Assembly: GCF_023282985.1 (NCBI RefSeq)
Contig: NZ_JAGQDC010000013.1
Location: 82,453-146,452 of the forward strand
Direction: 5' to 3'
DNA: 64,000 nucleotides
From: Serratia silvae
Lineage (GTDB): Bacteria > Pseudomonadota > Gammaproteobacteria > Enterobacterales > Enterobacteriaceae
The translations under genes and the position numbers were made by a program. The notes beneath the pieces are model-generated. The model saw only the letters and a program-made list of their open reading frames with translations. It had not been told where the DNA came from and searched no databases. This document shows positions 29,063 through 38,911 of the stretch, piece after piece. How positions within the stretch are numbered: position 1 is the first letter of the stretch; each line of letters opens with the position of its first letter.

Positions 29063-29829
29063 TGAAAATGCATGCCGTCACGGATAACCCAGCGCTTCCC
29101 GAAACGGAAACCGTCACCGCATATCGGCAGTATCAGCTCCCGCTGCGCGGTGAGAGCCTGAATGCGATGGTGGATGCCGCCACGCCGTTACTCGGCATGG
29201 TGCTGCGCTTGAAGGACATGGAAAACCAGCCGCTGCCAGACCAGCTTTATCAGCAGGTGGTGACGGATATCCGCGCCATTGAGCAGTTCCTGCAAACCAA
29301 AGGCTACGAGCCTGGGGCGATCGTTTCGTTCCGCTACGTGCTTTGTACCTTTATCGATGAGACGGCGTTAGGGCACGGCTGGAATACGCAAAACGGCTGG
29401 TTACAGCAGTCCTTGCTGGTGCATTTCCATAACGAAACCTGGGGCGGTGAGAAGGTGTACGTCCTGCTGGAACGCCTGATGGGAGAACCCAAACGCTATC
29501 AAGATCTGTTGGAGTTCATCTACCTGTGTTTCTGCCTGGGTTATCGTGGCCGCTACAAGGTGACATTGCAAAACAGCGATGATTTTGAACGGCTGTTCCG
29601 CCGGCTGCATCACCAACTGCACCAGTTGCGCGGTGAAGCACCAGCGACCGTCTTGCACCAGAAACAAAGCCGCCTCGGTGGGCGTTATTACCTGAGTAAA
29701 CGGTTGACCATCAAGCATCTGTTATGGGGTGGTTTAGGCCTGTTGGCGGTGATTTACCTGTTTTATGCCATCCACCTGCATAACCAGACTCAGGATATTT
29801 TGCAGCAGCTAAACAATTTATTGAGCTAG
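29062..29829 (+). CDS. tssL: T6SS inner-membrane protein TssL (DotU)
   Basis: 255 residues: a cytoplasmic DotU domain (NAATPLLGMVLRLKD-like start, FRYVLCTFIDETAL, WLQQSLLVHFHNETWGGEKVYVLLERL, LYLCFCLGYRGRY-like) and one C-terminal membrane helix (LLWGGLGLLAVIYLFYAIHL, about 222-242). It lacks the OmpA-type peptidoglycan-binding extension of evolved TssL proteins, so peptidoglycan anchoring must come from another protein. Confidence 0.96.
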   Translation: MKMHAVTDNPALPETETVTAYRQYQLPLRGESLNAMVDAATPLLGMVLRLKDMENQPLPDQLYQQVVTDIRAIEQFLQTKGYEPGAIVSFRYVLCTFIDETALGHGWNTQNGWLQQSLLVHFHNETWGGEKVYVLLERLMGEPKRYQDLLEFIYLCFCLGYRGRYKVTLQNSDDFERLFRRLHHQLHQLRGEAPATVLHQKQSRLGGRYYLSKRLTIKHLLWGGLGLLAVIYLFYAIHLHNQTQDILQQLNNLLS

Positions 29830-29838
29830 GAAGCACAG

Positions 29839-32439
29839 ATGATTCAAATTGACTTGCCCACGCTGGTAAACCGCCTTAATCCCATCGCCCGCCATGCCCT
29901 GGAGGCCGCTGCAGCGCACTGCGTCAGCCTGCAGGAATCGGAGGTAACGGTCTCGCAGGTATTAATGCAGATGATCGCCAGCCCCTTAAGTGATGTCAGG
30001 GTAATCCTTAATCATGCTGGCGTAGACACTGACGCATTGCGTGAGTTGCTCGATCAACGTATTTCCGGCTATCAGACGATCACTCAGGCTTATCCCAGCT
30101 TCTCCCCTTTACTGGTGGAGTGGTTGCAGGACAGTTGGTTATTAGCCTCGGCCGAAATGGATCACAGCCAGTTGCGCGGTGGGGTGATGTTGTTGACCCT
30201 ACTGCTGAGCCCGATGCGTTATCTCACGCCGGCGGCCAGCCGGTTGTTATCCCCGGTGAATCGCGAGCTATTGCGCCAGAACTTTGCTGACTGGACCGCA
30301 GACTCCGCAGAAGCCCCTCGGGTCGCGAAAGCGGGTGATAAAACCACTGCCGCCGCCAATGGTGAAAGCCTGTTGGCTCGCTATGCCAGCAACATGACCG
30401 AACAGGCCCGTAAAGGCACGCTGGATCCGGTGCTGTGCCGCGATGAGGAAATCGACCTGATGATCGATATCCTGTGCCGCCGCCGCAAGAACAACCCGAT
30501 CGTAGTGGGTGAGGCAGGCGTGGGGAAAAGCGCGCTGATCGAAGGCCTGGCGCTGCGCATCGTAGACGGCCAGGTGCCGGAAAAGCTGCGCAACAGCGAA
30601 CTGATGACGTTGGATCTCGGCGCGTTGCAGGCTGGTGCTGCGGTAAAAGGTGAGTTCGAAAAGCGCTTCAAGGGGATCATGGCGGAAGTTGCCCAGTCGG
30701 CCACGCCGATCATCCTGTTTATTGATGAAGCCCATACGTTGATCGGCGCGGGCAATCAGCAGGGTGGCCTGGATATCTCGAACCTGCTGAAACCTGCGTT
30801 AGCGCGCGGTGAGCTGAAAACCATCGCCGCCACCACCTGGAGCGAATACAAAAAGTATTTCGAGAAAGACGCCGCGCTGTCGCGCCGTTTCCAACTGGTG
30901 AAGGTCTCTGAGCCGAGTGCCGAAGAGGCTACGGTGATCATGCGTGGTCTGCGCACTATCTATGAAAAGGCGCATGGCGTGCTGATCGACGACGAGGCGT
31001 TACAGGCGTCGGCGGTGCTCAGCGATCGCTATCTCTCGGGCCGTCAACTGCCGGACAAGGCCATCGACGTGCTCGACACCGCCGCCGCGCGAGTGGCGAT
31101 CAACCTGACTTCGGCACCGCGCCAGGTATCGGCACTGAAAACGCAGTTGCATCAACAGGCGATGGAAATCCAGATGTTGGAGCGTGAACAGCGCCTCAAC
31201 CTGAGCCAGCCGGATGAGCGTTTATCCGTGTTGCAGCAACAGCGCACTGAGATCGAACAGCAACTGGAGGATCTGAACGCCAGTTGGCAAACCCAGCAGC
31301 AGTTGGTGCAGCAGATCATTGCCCTGCGGGCGGAACTACTGACGCAGGAAGAGAATGCCACGGAAGAGCAGGTCATCAACCTGGCTGCGCTGGGTGCCGA
31401 GCTGGAACAGTTGCAGCAGCATCAAACCCTGGTTTCTCCACACGTGGATAAACATCAGATCGCGGCGGTGATCGCCGAGTGGACCGGCGTGCCGTTAAAC
31501 CGCCTGTCGCAGAGCGAACTGTCGGTGGTCACCGAGCTGCCCACGTATCTTGGCGAACAGATCAAAGGCCAGGAAACCGCGATCCACTGCCTGCATCAGC
31601 ATCTGCTGACCGCCAGAGCCGATCTGCGTCGTCCGGGCCGCCCAATGGGGGCCTTCCTGCTGGTGGGGCCAAGTGGCGTCGGTAAAACCGAGACCGTATT
31701 GCAGATCTCTGAGCTGCTGTACGGCGGCCGCCACTATCTCACCACCATCAACATGTCCGAGTTCCAGGAGAAACACACCGTTTCGCGCCTGATCGGTTCA
31801 CCGCCGGGCTATGTGGGCTATGGCGAAGGCGGCGTGCTGACAGAGGCCATCCGCCAGAAACCTTATTCGGTAGTGCTGCTCGACGAAGTCGAAAAAGCCC
31901 ATCCCGACGTGCTCAACCTGTTCTACCAGGCATTTGACAAGGGTGAACTGGCCGACGGTGAAGGCCGCATCATTGACTGCAAGAACGTCGTGTTCTTCCT
32001 GACCTCCAACCTGGGCTATCAGACCATTGTCGATCACGCCGAACAGCCGGAACTGCTGGGCGAATTGCTGTACCCCGAGCTGGCGGCTTTCTTCAAACCG
32101 GCCCTGTTGGCGCGTATGGAAGTGGTGCCTTATCTGCCACTGGGCAAGGACACGCTGCAAACTATCATCCACGGCAAGCTCAAACGCCTGGATAACCTGC
32201 TGCGCCAGCGCTTCAACGCCGAAGTGGTGATCGAGCCTGAGGTGATTGAAGAGATCTTGCTGCGCGCCACCCGCGCCGAGAACGGGGCGCGCATGCTGGA
32301 GTCGATTATCGACGGGGCGTTGCTGCCACCGGTTTCCCTACTGTTATTGCAAAAAATGGCAGCAGGTACGGCGATTAGCCATATCCGTATCGCCACGGAG
32401 GGAAATGCGTTTACCGCAGAGGTCGAGGAGGCGCTATGA
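29839..32439 (+). CDS. tssH: T6SS sheath-recycling AAA+ ATPase TssH (ClpV)
   Basis: 866 residues: Clp N domain (1-150), AAA1 with Walker [14 protein letters not shown] (about 222) and Walker [15 protein letters not shown], a coiled-coil middle domain (about 440-520), and AAA2 with Walker [12 protein letters not shown] (about 611), Walker [15 protein letters not shown], plus the D2-small domain. Both ATP sites appear intact. ClpV unfolds contracted TssBC sheaths for reuse. Ends with a four-base overlap with the next gene. Confidence 0.97.
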   Translation: MIQIDLPTLVNRLNPIARHALEAAAAHCVSLQESEVTVSQVLMQMIASPLSDVRVILNHAGVDTDALRELLDQRISGYQTITQAYPSFSPLLVEWLQDSWLLASAEMDHSQLRGGVMLLTLLLSPMRYLTPAASRLLSPVNRELLRQNFADWTADSAEAPRVAKAGDKTTAAANGESLLARYASNMTEQARKGTLDPVLCRDEEIDLMIDILCRRRKNNPIVVGEAGVGKSALIEGLALRIVDGQVPEKLRNSELMTLDLGALQAGAAVKGEFEKRFKGIMAEVAQSATPIILFIDEAHTLIGAGNQQGGLDISNLLKPALARGELKTIAATTWSEYKKYFEKDAALSRRFQLVKVSEPSAEEATVIMRGLRTIYEKAHGVLIDDEALQASAVLSDRYLSGRQLPDKAIDVLDTAAARVAINLTSAPRQVSALKTQLHQQAMEIQMLEREQRLNLSQPDERLSVLQQQRTEIEQQLEDLNASWQTQQQLVQQIIALRAELLTQEENATEEQVINLAALGAELEQLQQHQTLVSPHVDKHQIAAVIAEWTGVPLNRLSQSELSVVTELPTYLGEQIKGQETAIHCLHQHLLTARADLRRPGRPMGAFLLVGPSGVGKTETVLQISELLYGGRHYLTTINMSEFQEKHTVSRLIGSPPGYVGYGEGGVLTEAIRQKPYSVVLLDEVEKAHPDVLNLFYQAFDKGELADGEGRIIDCKNVVFFLTSNLGYQTIVDHAEQPELLGELLYPELAAFFKPALLARMEVVPYLPLGKDTLQTIIHGKLKRLDNLLRQRFNAEVVIEPEVIEEILLRATRAENGARMLESIIDGALLPPVSLLLLQKMAAGTAISHIRIATEGNAFTAEVEEAL

Positions 32440-33218
32440 GGCAACGGCTGAAATGCTTACTGGCACTGCTGGAAAACGATTCGGTCGAACAATTGGTTCA
32501 TGGCTTTCTGATGCTGGATCACCACCGTCACGGGTTCGATGGCTTGATGGTGGCGATGTTCAACGCCAGCGAGGGGCAGCTGGAGTGTCTCCGTCTGTCT
32601 GATGCCAACCGGCGCGCCATGGTGAAGCTGGAAGCCGATATTGAAGACACCAATCACCCTTTGGTGCGGGTGCTGCGCAACGGCGCGCCCGACGTCTGGT
32701 ACGCGCTCAATCGCGGGGTGCGCATCGAAGATGACGGCTTTCGCGGCTTTATTGAGGCGTTGCCCAACGGTTGCAGCATGTATGGCGTACCGCTATTTGA
32801 TTTTCAGGAGCGGGCCTGCGGGGTGATTGCGGTGTTTGCTGAAGATATCGAGCGATTTGTGGACAGCCGCGGCATGTTCGCCATCTATTGCCAGGTTTTT
32901 CAGCATCGCCTCAACAAACTGCAAGAGATGGATCATCTGCGAACGCAGCTGGTCCAGCTGCGTTCGATGTTCAAGGTGCGTGAAAAACAGTTGGATGAGC
33001 TGATGGTTTCGCTAAGCACCTCCGACGTCTCCACCTCGCCAGAGCTATCACGCGATTACAGCAAGATAGATGACCTGTCTACCGCGGTGGAGGCTTTTGA
33101 AGCCGCGGTACTGACGCAGCGCCAGCGTCTGTACGGCAATGACAAAAACCGCATCGCTGACAGCCTGGGGATCACGCCGCGCACCCTGGGTTACAAGTTG
33201 GCGAAATACAGGTGTTAG
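32436..33218 (+). CDS. VasH-like GAF / Fis-type HTH regulator lacking the AAA+ domain
   Basis: 260 residues. Residues about 15-165 look like a GAF-type sensor domain (LDHHRHGFDGLMVAMFNASEGQ, SMYGVPLFDFQERACGVIAVFAEDIERF); then a coiled-coil stretch (LNKLQEMDHLRTQLVQLRSMF) and a C-terminal Fis-like HTH (NRIADSLGITPRTLGYKLAKY). This equals the two ends of the sigma-54 activator VasH found at this place in Vibrio T6SS loci, but the central AAA+ domain (GAFTGA, Walker motifs) is absent, so it cannot open sigma-54 promoters by ATP hydrolysis. Probably a DNA-binding regulator of the locus. Overlaps tssH by ATGA. Confidence 0.75.
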   Translation: MRQRLKCLLALLENDSVEQLVHGFLMLDHHRHGFDGLMVAMFNASEGQLECLRLSDANRRAMVKLEADIEDTNHPLVRVLRNGAPDVWYALNRGVRIEDDGFRGFIEALPNGCSMYGVPLFDFQERACGVIAVFAEDIERFVDSRGMFAIYCQVFQHRLNKLQEMDHLRTQLVQLRSMFKVREKQLDELMVSLSTSDVSTSPELSRDYSKIDDLSTAVEAFEAAVLTQRQRLYGNDKNRIADSLGITPRTLGYKLAKYRC

Positions 33219-33220
33219 CT

Positions 33221-33886
33221 ATGAATACGTGGTTATTGATCGGTTCGTTACTGATTTCCGGCAGCAATTCAGCCACCGAGTGGCTAAGCGGCCTCTCGCT
33301 GTCGCAGCCCGAAGGGGATGCGCATCAGTTGGCGCTGCTGATGAACTGCCGCAGTGAAAGCTCGCCGCTGGTGCGTTTGGCCTGTTATGACAACGCGTTG
33401 TCAACGGCAAGCGGCGACAACCCTGGCCAGGTACAGGCCGGGCCAGCCTGGCAGCGAGCCATGGCGCAGGAGAAAGGCCGTAGCGATCACTCAACGGCAT
33501 TCCTGATAAGCGAAGGGCAGGGCAACAATCCGCAGGTGGTGCTGACCACGCCAGCGATTGGTATGCCACCACCGCGGCCGGTGCTGATGCTGAGCTGCAT
33601 CGACAACATTACCCGCTTACAGATCGCCCTGGTCGGCCCGCAAAAAGACGGTGCGGTGACGCTAACGGCGGATAGCGATCGGTTTAACGTGCAGTGGTTC
33701 CTGCGTGAAAACGGCTATTTGCTGGAATCCAGCCGGGGCCTGGCTGGCATTGATGAGATCAAGCGGTTGATGTCGGCACAAACGCTGACGATCGACGGCA
33801 CCAACGGCGGCTTACCCCGTCTGACATTTAATATTTCGCAGTTAACGCCAGCGCTGAAACCGCTGCGTAACGCCTGCCACTGGTGA
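33221..33886 (+). CDS. vasI: T6SS-associated protein VasI (TagO-type)
   Basis: 221 residues with an N-terminal hydrophobic export signal (MNTWLLIGSLLISGSNSA). Family phrases are CRSESSPLVRLACYDNAL, VLMLSCIDNITRLQIAL and FLRENGYLLESSRGLAGIDEIKRL, which match the VasI/VCA0118 group. In entero-aggregative E. coli and others TagO-type proteins aid TssA-mediated polymerisation; the exact role here is not known. Two bases after the regulator stop and 5 bases before tssA. Confidence 0.85.
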   Translation: MNTWLLIGSLLISGSNSATEWLSGLSLSQPEGDAHQLALLMNCRSESSPLVRLACYDNALSTASGDNPGQVQAGPAWQRAMAQEKGRSDHSTAFLISEGQGNNPQVVLTTPAIGMPPPRPVLMLSCIDNITRLQIALVGPQKDGAVTLTADSDRFNVQWFLRENGYLLESSRGLAGIDEIKRLMSAQTLTIDGTNGGLPRLTFNISQLTPALKPLRNACHW

Positions 33887-33891
33887 GGACT

Positions 33892-35286
33892 ATGGATAGC
33901 ACGTCACAACATCCCTGGCATGCATTATTGCTGACGCCGCTGACGCCCGAGCAGACCGCCAAGGCGTTGGCTGATGACGATCCGCAATGGGAGCATATCG
34001 ACAGCCAGATGGTCAAAGTAGGCTCATTGACCCATAGCTCGCTGAATATTGATGATCTTCAGCAGCAGGCGATGGCTCTACTGTCGCAAAAAAGCAAAGA
34101 CTTCCGGCTGGTGGTGCACCTGCTGCGTACCTTGCAGCACGGCGGCGAACCGAGCGACCTGATGCTGGCGATCTCCTTGCTGACCGCTTACGTGCAGCAC
34201 TTCTGGACCAGCGCCTGGCCGTTGAATCCGCTGCATAAGCGCCGCTTTGCCCAGCAGATCCTCAAACGCTTTGACAGCGCCAGCGGCAGCTTCAGCCAAC
34301 GGGCGACGGATGCCCAGCGCCAGGATGTGCAAGGCCTGCTGGCGCATCTGGCCCAGGTCTGGCACAGCGATGAACCGGCGCTGGCGACAGAGGTGGATAG
34401 CCTGCGTACCAGCTATGCGCGGTTGCCTACTCGCACCGTTGAACCGGTGATTGAGGAGGAAGAACGCCCGCAGTCTGGTTCGGCATCTGCATCGGCCTCT
34501 GCCAGCAGAACGATCAGCCCCAGCCTGAGCATTGATAACTCCAGCGATAAAGCCTGGCGGCAAACGCTGCTGAAAATGGCGGATTTGCTGTGTGAACTAC
34601 ACCCCGACGCCGCCATTGGTTTCCGCCTGCGTCGCCATGCCCTGTGGGGCAGTTTGACCGCGCCACCGATAGCGCAGGCCGATGGGCGCACGCCGCTGGC
34701 TGCCTTTTCTGTTGATCGTATGGCCGATTACCTGGGGCGTGTGGCCACTGCGGATCTGGCCCTGTGGCAACAGGTAGAACAGAGCCTGGCGCTGGCACCG
34801 TACTGGCTGGATGGCCATGCACTTTCGGCACAGATTGCTATTCGGCTGGGATACGCAGGGGTCGCGCAGGCCATCCGTGATGAACTGATCGCCTTTATCG
34901 CGCGGATGCCGGCGTTAACCACCCTCTACTTTACCGATATGACGCCATTCCTCTCCCCTGAATCTGCCAGCTGGTTACAGCAGGATACGGGTGCCAAAGG
35001 GGGAGGCAACACTATTGAACAGGATGAAATTTGGCAATGCTATCAACAGCAAGGACTGGAAGCCGCGTTACAAATGATCGATCGGCAATCGCAGCAATCC
35101 GAACCCAGGGACCGTTTTTACCTGCAATTGCTCAGCGCCCAGTTGCTGGAAAAAGCGGGGATGACGGCGCTGGCGCAGCAGCATTACCACAACCTGTTGC
35201 AGGTGGGGCAGCAAGTGCAGCTAAGCGAATGGGAACCGGCGTTGATCGCCTTGCTAACAGACAAACAACGGCAGCTCAAGCCGTGA
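33892..35286 (+). CDS. tssA: T6SS cap protein TssA
   Basis: 464 residues with an N-terminal ImpA_N domain (about 60-180: DFRLVVHLLRTLQHGGEPSDLMLAISLLTAYVQHFW) and a variable C-terminal half with a low-complexity serine/alanine linker (GSASASASASRTISPSLS). TssA recruits and primes tail-tube polymerisation. The start ATG at 33892 follows a gagga SD; a GTG upstream at 33883 is less likely. Followed by tssM after 31 bases. Confidence 0.92.
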   Translation: MDSTSQHPWHALLLTPLTPEQTAKALADDDPQWEHIDSQMVKVGSLTHSSLNIDDLQQQAMALLSQKSKDFRLVVHLLRTLQHGGEPSDLMLAISLLTAYVQHFWTSAWPLNPLHKRRFAQQILKRFDSASGSFSQRATDAQRQDVQGLLAHLAQVWHSDEPALATEVDSLRTSYARLPTRTVEPVIEEEERPQSGSASASASASRTISPSLSIDNSSDKAWRQTLLKMADLLCELHPDAAIGFRLRRHALWGSLTAPPIAQADGRTPLAAFSVDRMADYLGRVATADLALWQQVEQSLALAPYWLDGHALSAQIAIRLGYAGVAQAIRDELIAFIARMPALTTLYFTDMTPFLSPESASWLQQDTGAKGGGNTIEQDEIWQCYQQQGLEAALQMIDRQSQQSEPRDRFYLQLLSAQLLEKAGMTALAQQHYHNLLQVGQQVQLSEWEPALIALLTDKQRQLKP

Positions 35287-35317
35287 TAGCCAGGGAAGGA
35301 AACAGGAGCGTTAACGC

Positions 35318-38300
35318 ATGAAATTGCCCTCTTTTATTCATTTTGCCCGGCCAGCCATTCCGCGCATCAAAGCCTCGGTGCCGGTGGTGTTGGCGCTGTT
35401 GGCCTGTATCGGCCTAATTTGGGTCTGGATTTACGGACCGGAATGGAAGCTGAAGGATTACCAGCCGTTCGAGCCTTTGCTGAGCCGCTGGTTGGTCACC
35501 GCGTTGGTGGTGCTGCTGGCGGTTTGCTGGCTGACGCTCAAAATGGTGCGGCGTTTGCAGCAGCTGGAAAAATTGCAGCTACAAGCCAAAACGCAGGTTG
35601 ACGATCCGATCCTGGCCGATATCGAACAGCAGAACCAGTATCTGGGCGTCTGGAAGCAGCAGCTGCAACGGCGTCTGAATACCCCGGCCTATCTCTATCG
35701 CCTGCCTTGGTACATGGTGATTGGCACCCGCAACAGCGGCAAAAGCACCCTGATCAAAGAAGGCTATAAGCTGACCGAAATCGCCAGCCCGGAACTGACC
35801 AGCGTGGAAGACGCCGGTGAGCTGCGCGTGCGCTGCTGGCTGGGTGAGCAGGCCGTGCTGATCGATCCTGCGGGTGAGCTGATCGAACAGCCAACGCTGT
35901 CCGTGGTGGGCAAAGCGGCGCTCAATAGCCGCCTATGGCAAAGCCTGCTGAACTGGCTGGTTGAACACCGTAAACGCCAGCCGCTGAACGGTCTGATCCT
36001 CACCGTCGATCTGCATCAGTTGCTGACGGCGAACAAGGCTCAGCGCGAAAACATGGTTGCCAGCCTCCATCAGCGTTTGCAGGATGTGCGCCAGGCGCTG
36101 CACAGCCAATTGCCGCTGTACGTGGTGTTTACCAAACTGGACCTGATGTATGGGTTCGAAGCGATGTACCAGACGCTGGATAAGGCGCAACGCGAAGCGG
36201 TGCTGGGGGTGACATTCAGCCTGAACGCCGCCGAGCCGGAGGTGTGGCGCAAAGAGTTGCAGCAGTTCTGGCAGCAATGGGTTGCTCAGTTGAACGGCGC
36301 GATGCCAGACATGATGCTCAACGGCGTTGATGCCGGGCAACGTAGCCAGCTGTTCAGCTTTACCCGCCAGATGCAGGGTCTGCAAGAGTATGTGGTGCAA
36401 CTGCTGGAGGGGATCCTCTACAGCGGCGATCATCAACAGCCGCTGTTACGCGGCATCTACCTGACTTCTGCCCAACAGCGCGGACAGATGGACGACGTGT
36501 TTACCCAGTCTGCCGCCGTGCAGTACCACCTTTCGCCGCAGGCCTTCCCAACCTGGCCGGTCGCCGAGACGACCCCGTACTTCACCAAAGAGCTGTTTAA
36601 TCAGGTGTTGCTGGCGGAACCGAATCTGGCGGGCGAAAACGGCCTGTGGCTGCGTAACGCCAGAAAACGCCTGATGGTGTTCTCCTGCGTGGGAGCCGCG
36701 GTGGCGTTGACGCTGTGGGGTTGTTGGCATTACTACTATCAGAGTAATTACCGGGCCGGGCAAGAGGTACTTACCCAGGCCAAAACCTTCCTCTCTATCC
36801 CGACGCCGAAGGGTGACGATCGCTATGGCAACCTGCAACTGCCGTTGCTGAACCCGATCCGTGACGCCACGCTGGCTTACGGCAACTACCATGAACGAAA
36901 CAGCCTGTTGGCAGACATGGGGCTGTATCAAGGCAACAACATCGGCCCTTATGTGGAAAGCACCTATCTGCAACTGTTGCAGCAGCGCTTTGTTCCGGCG
37001 TTGATGAGTGGCCTGTTGGAGCAGTTGAATGCCGCACCGCCGGGCAGCGAAGAGAAACTTGAGATCCTGCGTGTAATGCGCATGCTGGAAGACGGCAGTG
37101 GCCGTAACGTGGCGCTGGTGGAACAATTTATGGGCGACCGCTGGAGCCAGCAGTTTAACGGCCAGCGCGAACTGCAACAGCAGTTGATGGGCCATCTGGA
37201 CTATGCGCTCAAGCACACCGATTGGCATGCCGCGCGGGAAAGTGGCGATCAGGTTGCCATCAAGCGCTTTATCCCCTATCGCCAGCCGATCCAGCTGGCA
37301 CAGCGTGAGTTGAGCAAACTGTCGATTTATCAGCGGGTGTACCAGAACCTGCGCATCAAGGCACAGGATGCGCTGCCTCCGGCCCTGAACCTGCGCGATC
37401 AGATCGGTGCCAGCTTTGACGACATCTTTGTCTCCAACAATGATCGCCTGTTGGTGGTGCCGCAGTTCCTGACGCGCAACGGTTTGCAGAACTACTTTAC
37501 CAAGCAGAATGACCAACTGGTGGATCTGACGGTGATGGATAGTTGGGTGCTGAATCTCAGCAAGAACGTCGAATATAGCGAGGCGGATCGCAAAGAGATC
37601 CAGCGGCAGGTGACCGAGCAGTACATCGGTGACTATACCGCCACCTGGCGTGCGGTGATGAATAACCTGTCGGTCGGTGAGTTTGAAGATCTGCCGCAGG
37701 CGATCAGCGCCATTGAGCAGGTGATCAGCGGCGAGCAGCCTTTCCGCCGTGCCTTACAAACGCTGAGTGATAACACCCGGCTGCCTGCGGTGCCTGACGC
37801 GTTGCAGGGTAAAGAGCGCCAGGAACTGTTGCAAAAATCCGATTACCGGCTGCTGGGCCGCATCAATCGCGAGTTTGCGCCAGAAACCGGCGCGCTGGTG
37901 GAGAACGGTGACAAAGGCAGCGTGCTGCAAAGCGTCTACCAAAAACTGACCGAACTGCACCGTTACCTGCTGGCGATCCAAAACTCACCGGCACCGGGTA
38001 AAGCGGCCATGAAGGCGGTACAGCTGCGTTTGGATCAAAACAGCAGCGACCCGATCTTCGAAGTTCAGCAGTTGGCGAAAAACCTGCCGGAACCGCTGAA
38101 CCGCTGGGTAGGGGATTTGGCCGAACAAGCCTGGCGCGTAGTGATGATGGAAGCCATCCAATCGTTGGAAGTCGAGTGGAACGAGACGGTGGTGAAACAG
38201 TATCAGACCTACCTGGCAGGCCGTTATCCGTTCGATCCTAAATCGCAGCAGGACGTGCCGTTGAGCGAGTTTGAACGCTTCTTCGGCCCGAAAGGTACCC

Positions 38301-38851
38301 TGAATACCTTCTACCAGCAGAACCTGAAGCCGTTCGTGGACAACAACCTGAGCAGCGGCAACGACGGGCAACTGCTGATCCGCCCGGATGTGCTGCAACA
38401 GCTGGCGCAGGCGCAGAAGATCCGCGAAACCTTCTTCTCGGCACAAAACGGCCTGGGTACCCAGTTCGCCATCGAGCCGGTGGTGCTGAGCGGCAACAAA
38501 CGCCGCAGCGTGCTGAATCTGGATGGGCAACTGCTGGACTACGCCCATGGCCGCAGCAACATGGTGCATCTGGTTTGGCCTAACTCCATGCGGGCCGGGG
38601 TAGAAAGCAAGGTAACGCTGGTACCCGATGAAAACGGCAGATCCCCGCGCAGCATCACCTTCAGTGGCCCTTGGGCACAGCTGCGGTTGATCAACGCCGG
38701 TGAGTTGACCAACGTCGGCACCAACTCGTTCGATGTCCGCTTCAAGGTGGACGGCGGCGAGATGACCTACCGCATTCATGTGGATGAGTCCGACAACCCG
38801 TTCGCGGGCGGTCTGTTCAGCAGGTTCAGCTTGCCAGACACGCTGTATTAA
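35318..38851 (+). CDS. tssM: T6SS inner-membrane core protein TssM (IcmF)
   Basis: 1177 residues. Two membrane helices near the N-terminus (about 20-40 and 58-76), a cytoplasmic GTPase-like domain with Walker A GTRNSGKS (136-143), a third helix near 447-463, then the large periplasmic domain ending in the conserved DVRFKVDGGEMTYRIHV region. With TssJ and TssL it forms the trans-envelope channel. A 336-bp segment (38124-38459) recurs at 57714-58049 with about ten differences. Confidence 0.96.
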   Translation: MKLPSFIHFARPAIPRIKASVPVVLALLACIGLIWVWIYGPEWKLKDYQPFEPLLSRWLVTALVVLLAVCWLTLKMVRRLQQLEKLQLQAKTQVDDPILADIEQQNQYLGVWKQQLQRRLNTPAYLYRLPWYMVIGTRNSGKSTLIKEGYKLTEIASPELTSVEDAGELRVRCWLGEQAVLIDPAGELIEQPTLSVVGKAALNSRLWQSLLNWLVEHRKRQPLNGLILTVDLHQLLTANKAQRENMVASLHQRLQDVRQALHSQLPLYVVFTKLDLMYGFEAMYQTLDKAQREAVLGVTFSLNAAEPEVWRKELQQFWQQWVAQLNGAMPDMMLNGVDAGQRSQLFSFTRQMQGLQEYVVQLLEGILYSGDHQQPLLRGIYLTSAQQRGQMDDVFTQSAAVQYHLSPQAFPTWPVAETTPYFTKELFNQVLLAEPNLAGENGLWLRNARKRLMVFSCVGAAVALTLWGCWHYYYQSNYRAGQEVLTQAKTFLSIPTPKGDDRYGNLQLPLLNPIRDATLAYGNYHERNSLLADMGLYQGNNIGPYVESTYLQLLQQRFVPALMSGLLEQLNAAPPGSEEKLEILRVMRMLEDGSGRNVALVEQFMGDRWSQQFNGQRELQQQLMGHLDYALKHTDWHAARESGDQVAIKRFIPYRQPIQLAQRELSKLSIYQRVYQNLRIKAQDALPPALNLRDQIGASFDDIFVSNNDRLLVVPQFLTRNGLQNYFTKQNDQLVDLTVMDSWVLNLSKNVEYSEADRKEIQRQVTEQYIGDYTATWRAVMNNLSVGEFEDLPQAISAIEQVISGEQPFRRALQTLSDNTRLPAVPDALQGKERQELLQKSDYRLLGRINREFAPETGALVENGDKGSVLQSVYQKLTELHRYLLAIQNSPAPGKAAMKAVQLRLDQNSSDPIFEVQQLAKNLPEPLNRWVGDLAEQAWRVVMMEAIQSLEVEWNETVVKQYQTYLAGRYPFDPKSQQDVPLSEFERFFGPKGTLNTFYQQNLKPFVDNNLSSGNDGQLLIRPDVLQQLAQAQKIRETFFSAQNGLGTQFAIEPVVLSGNKRRSVLNLDGQLLDYAHGRSNMVHLVWPNSMRAGVESKVTLVPDENGRSPRSITFSGPWAQLRLINAGELTNVGTNSFDVRFKVDGGEMTYRIHVDESDNPFAGGLFSRFSLPDTLY

Positions 38852-38864
38852 TCGTTGTTATCCC

Positions 38865-38892
38865 GCCTCTCTGTCGTTACGGGCAGAGAGGC
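38865..38892 (+). terminator. Intercistronic hairpin after tssM
   Basis: Arms gcctctctg / cagagaggc around ten bases, followed by only a weak T stretch. It may trim or partly end the transcript between the structural genes and the tip/effector genes. Confidence 0.5.
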
Positions 38893-38911
38893 GCTTTAAG
38901 GATGAGTCCGC

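Noticed and set aside
36446..37516. 356-codon open frame opposite tssM
   Set aside because: Gln/His/Leu-rich antisense shadow of the tssM reading frame.
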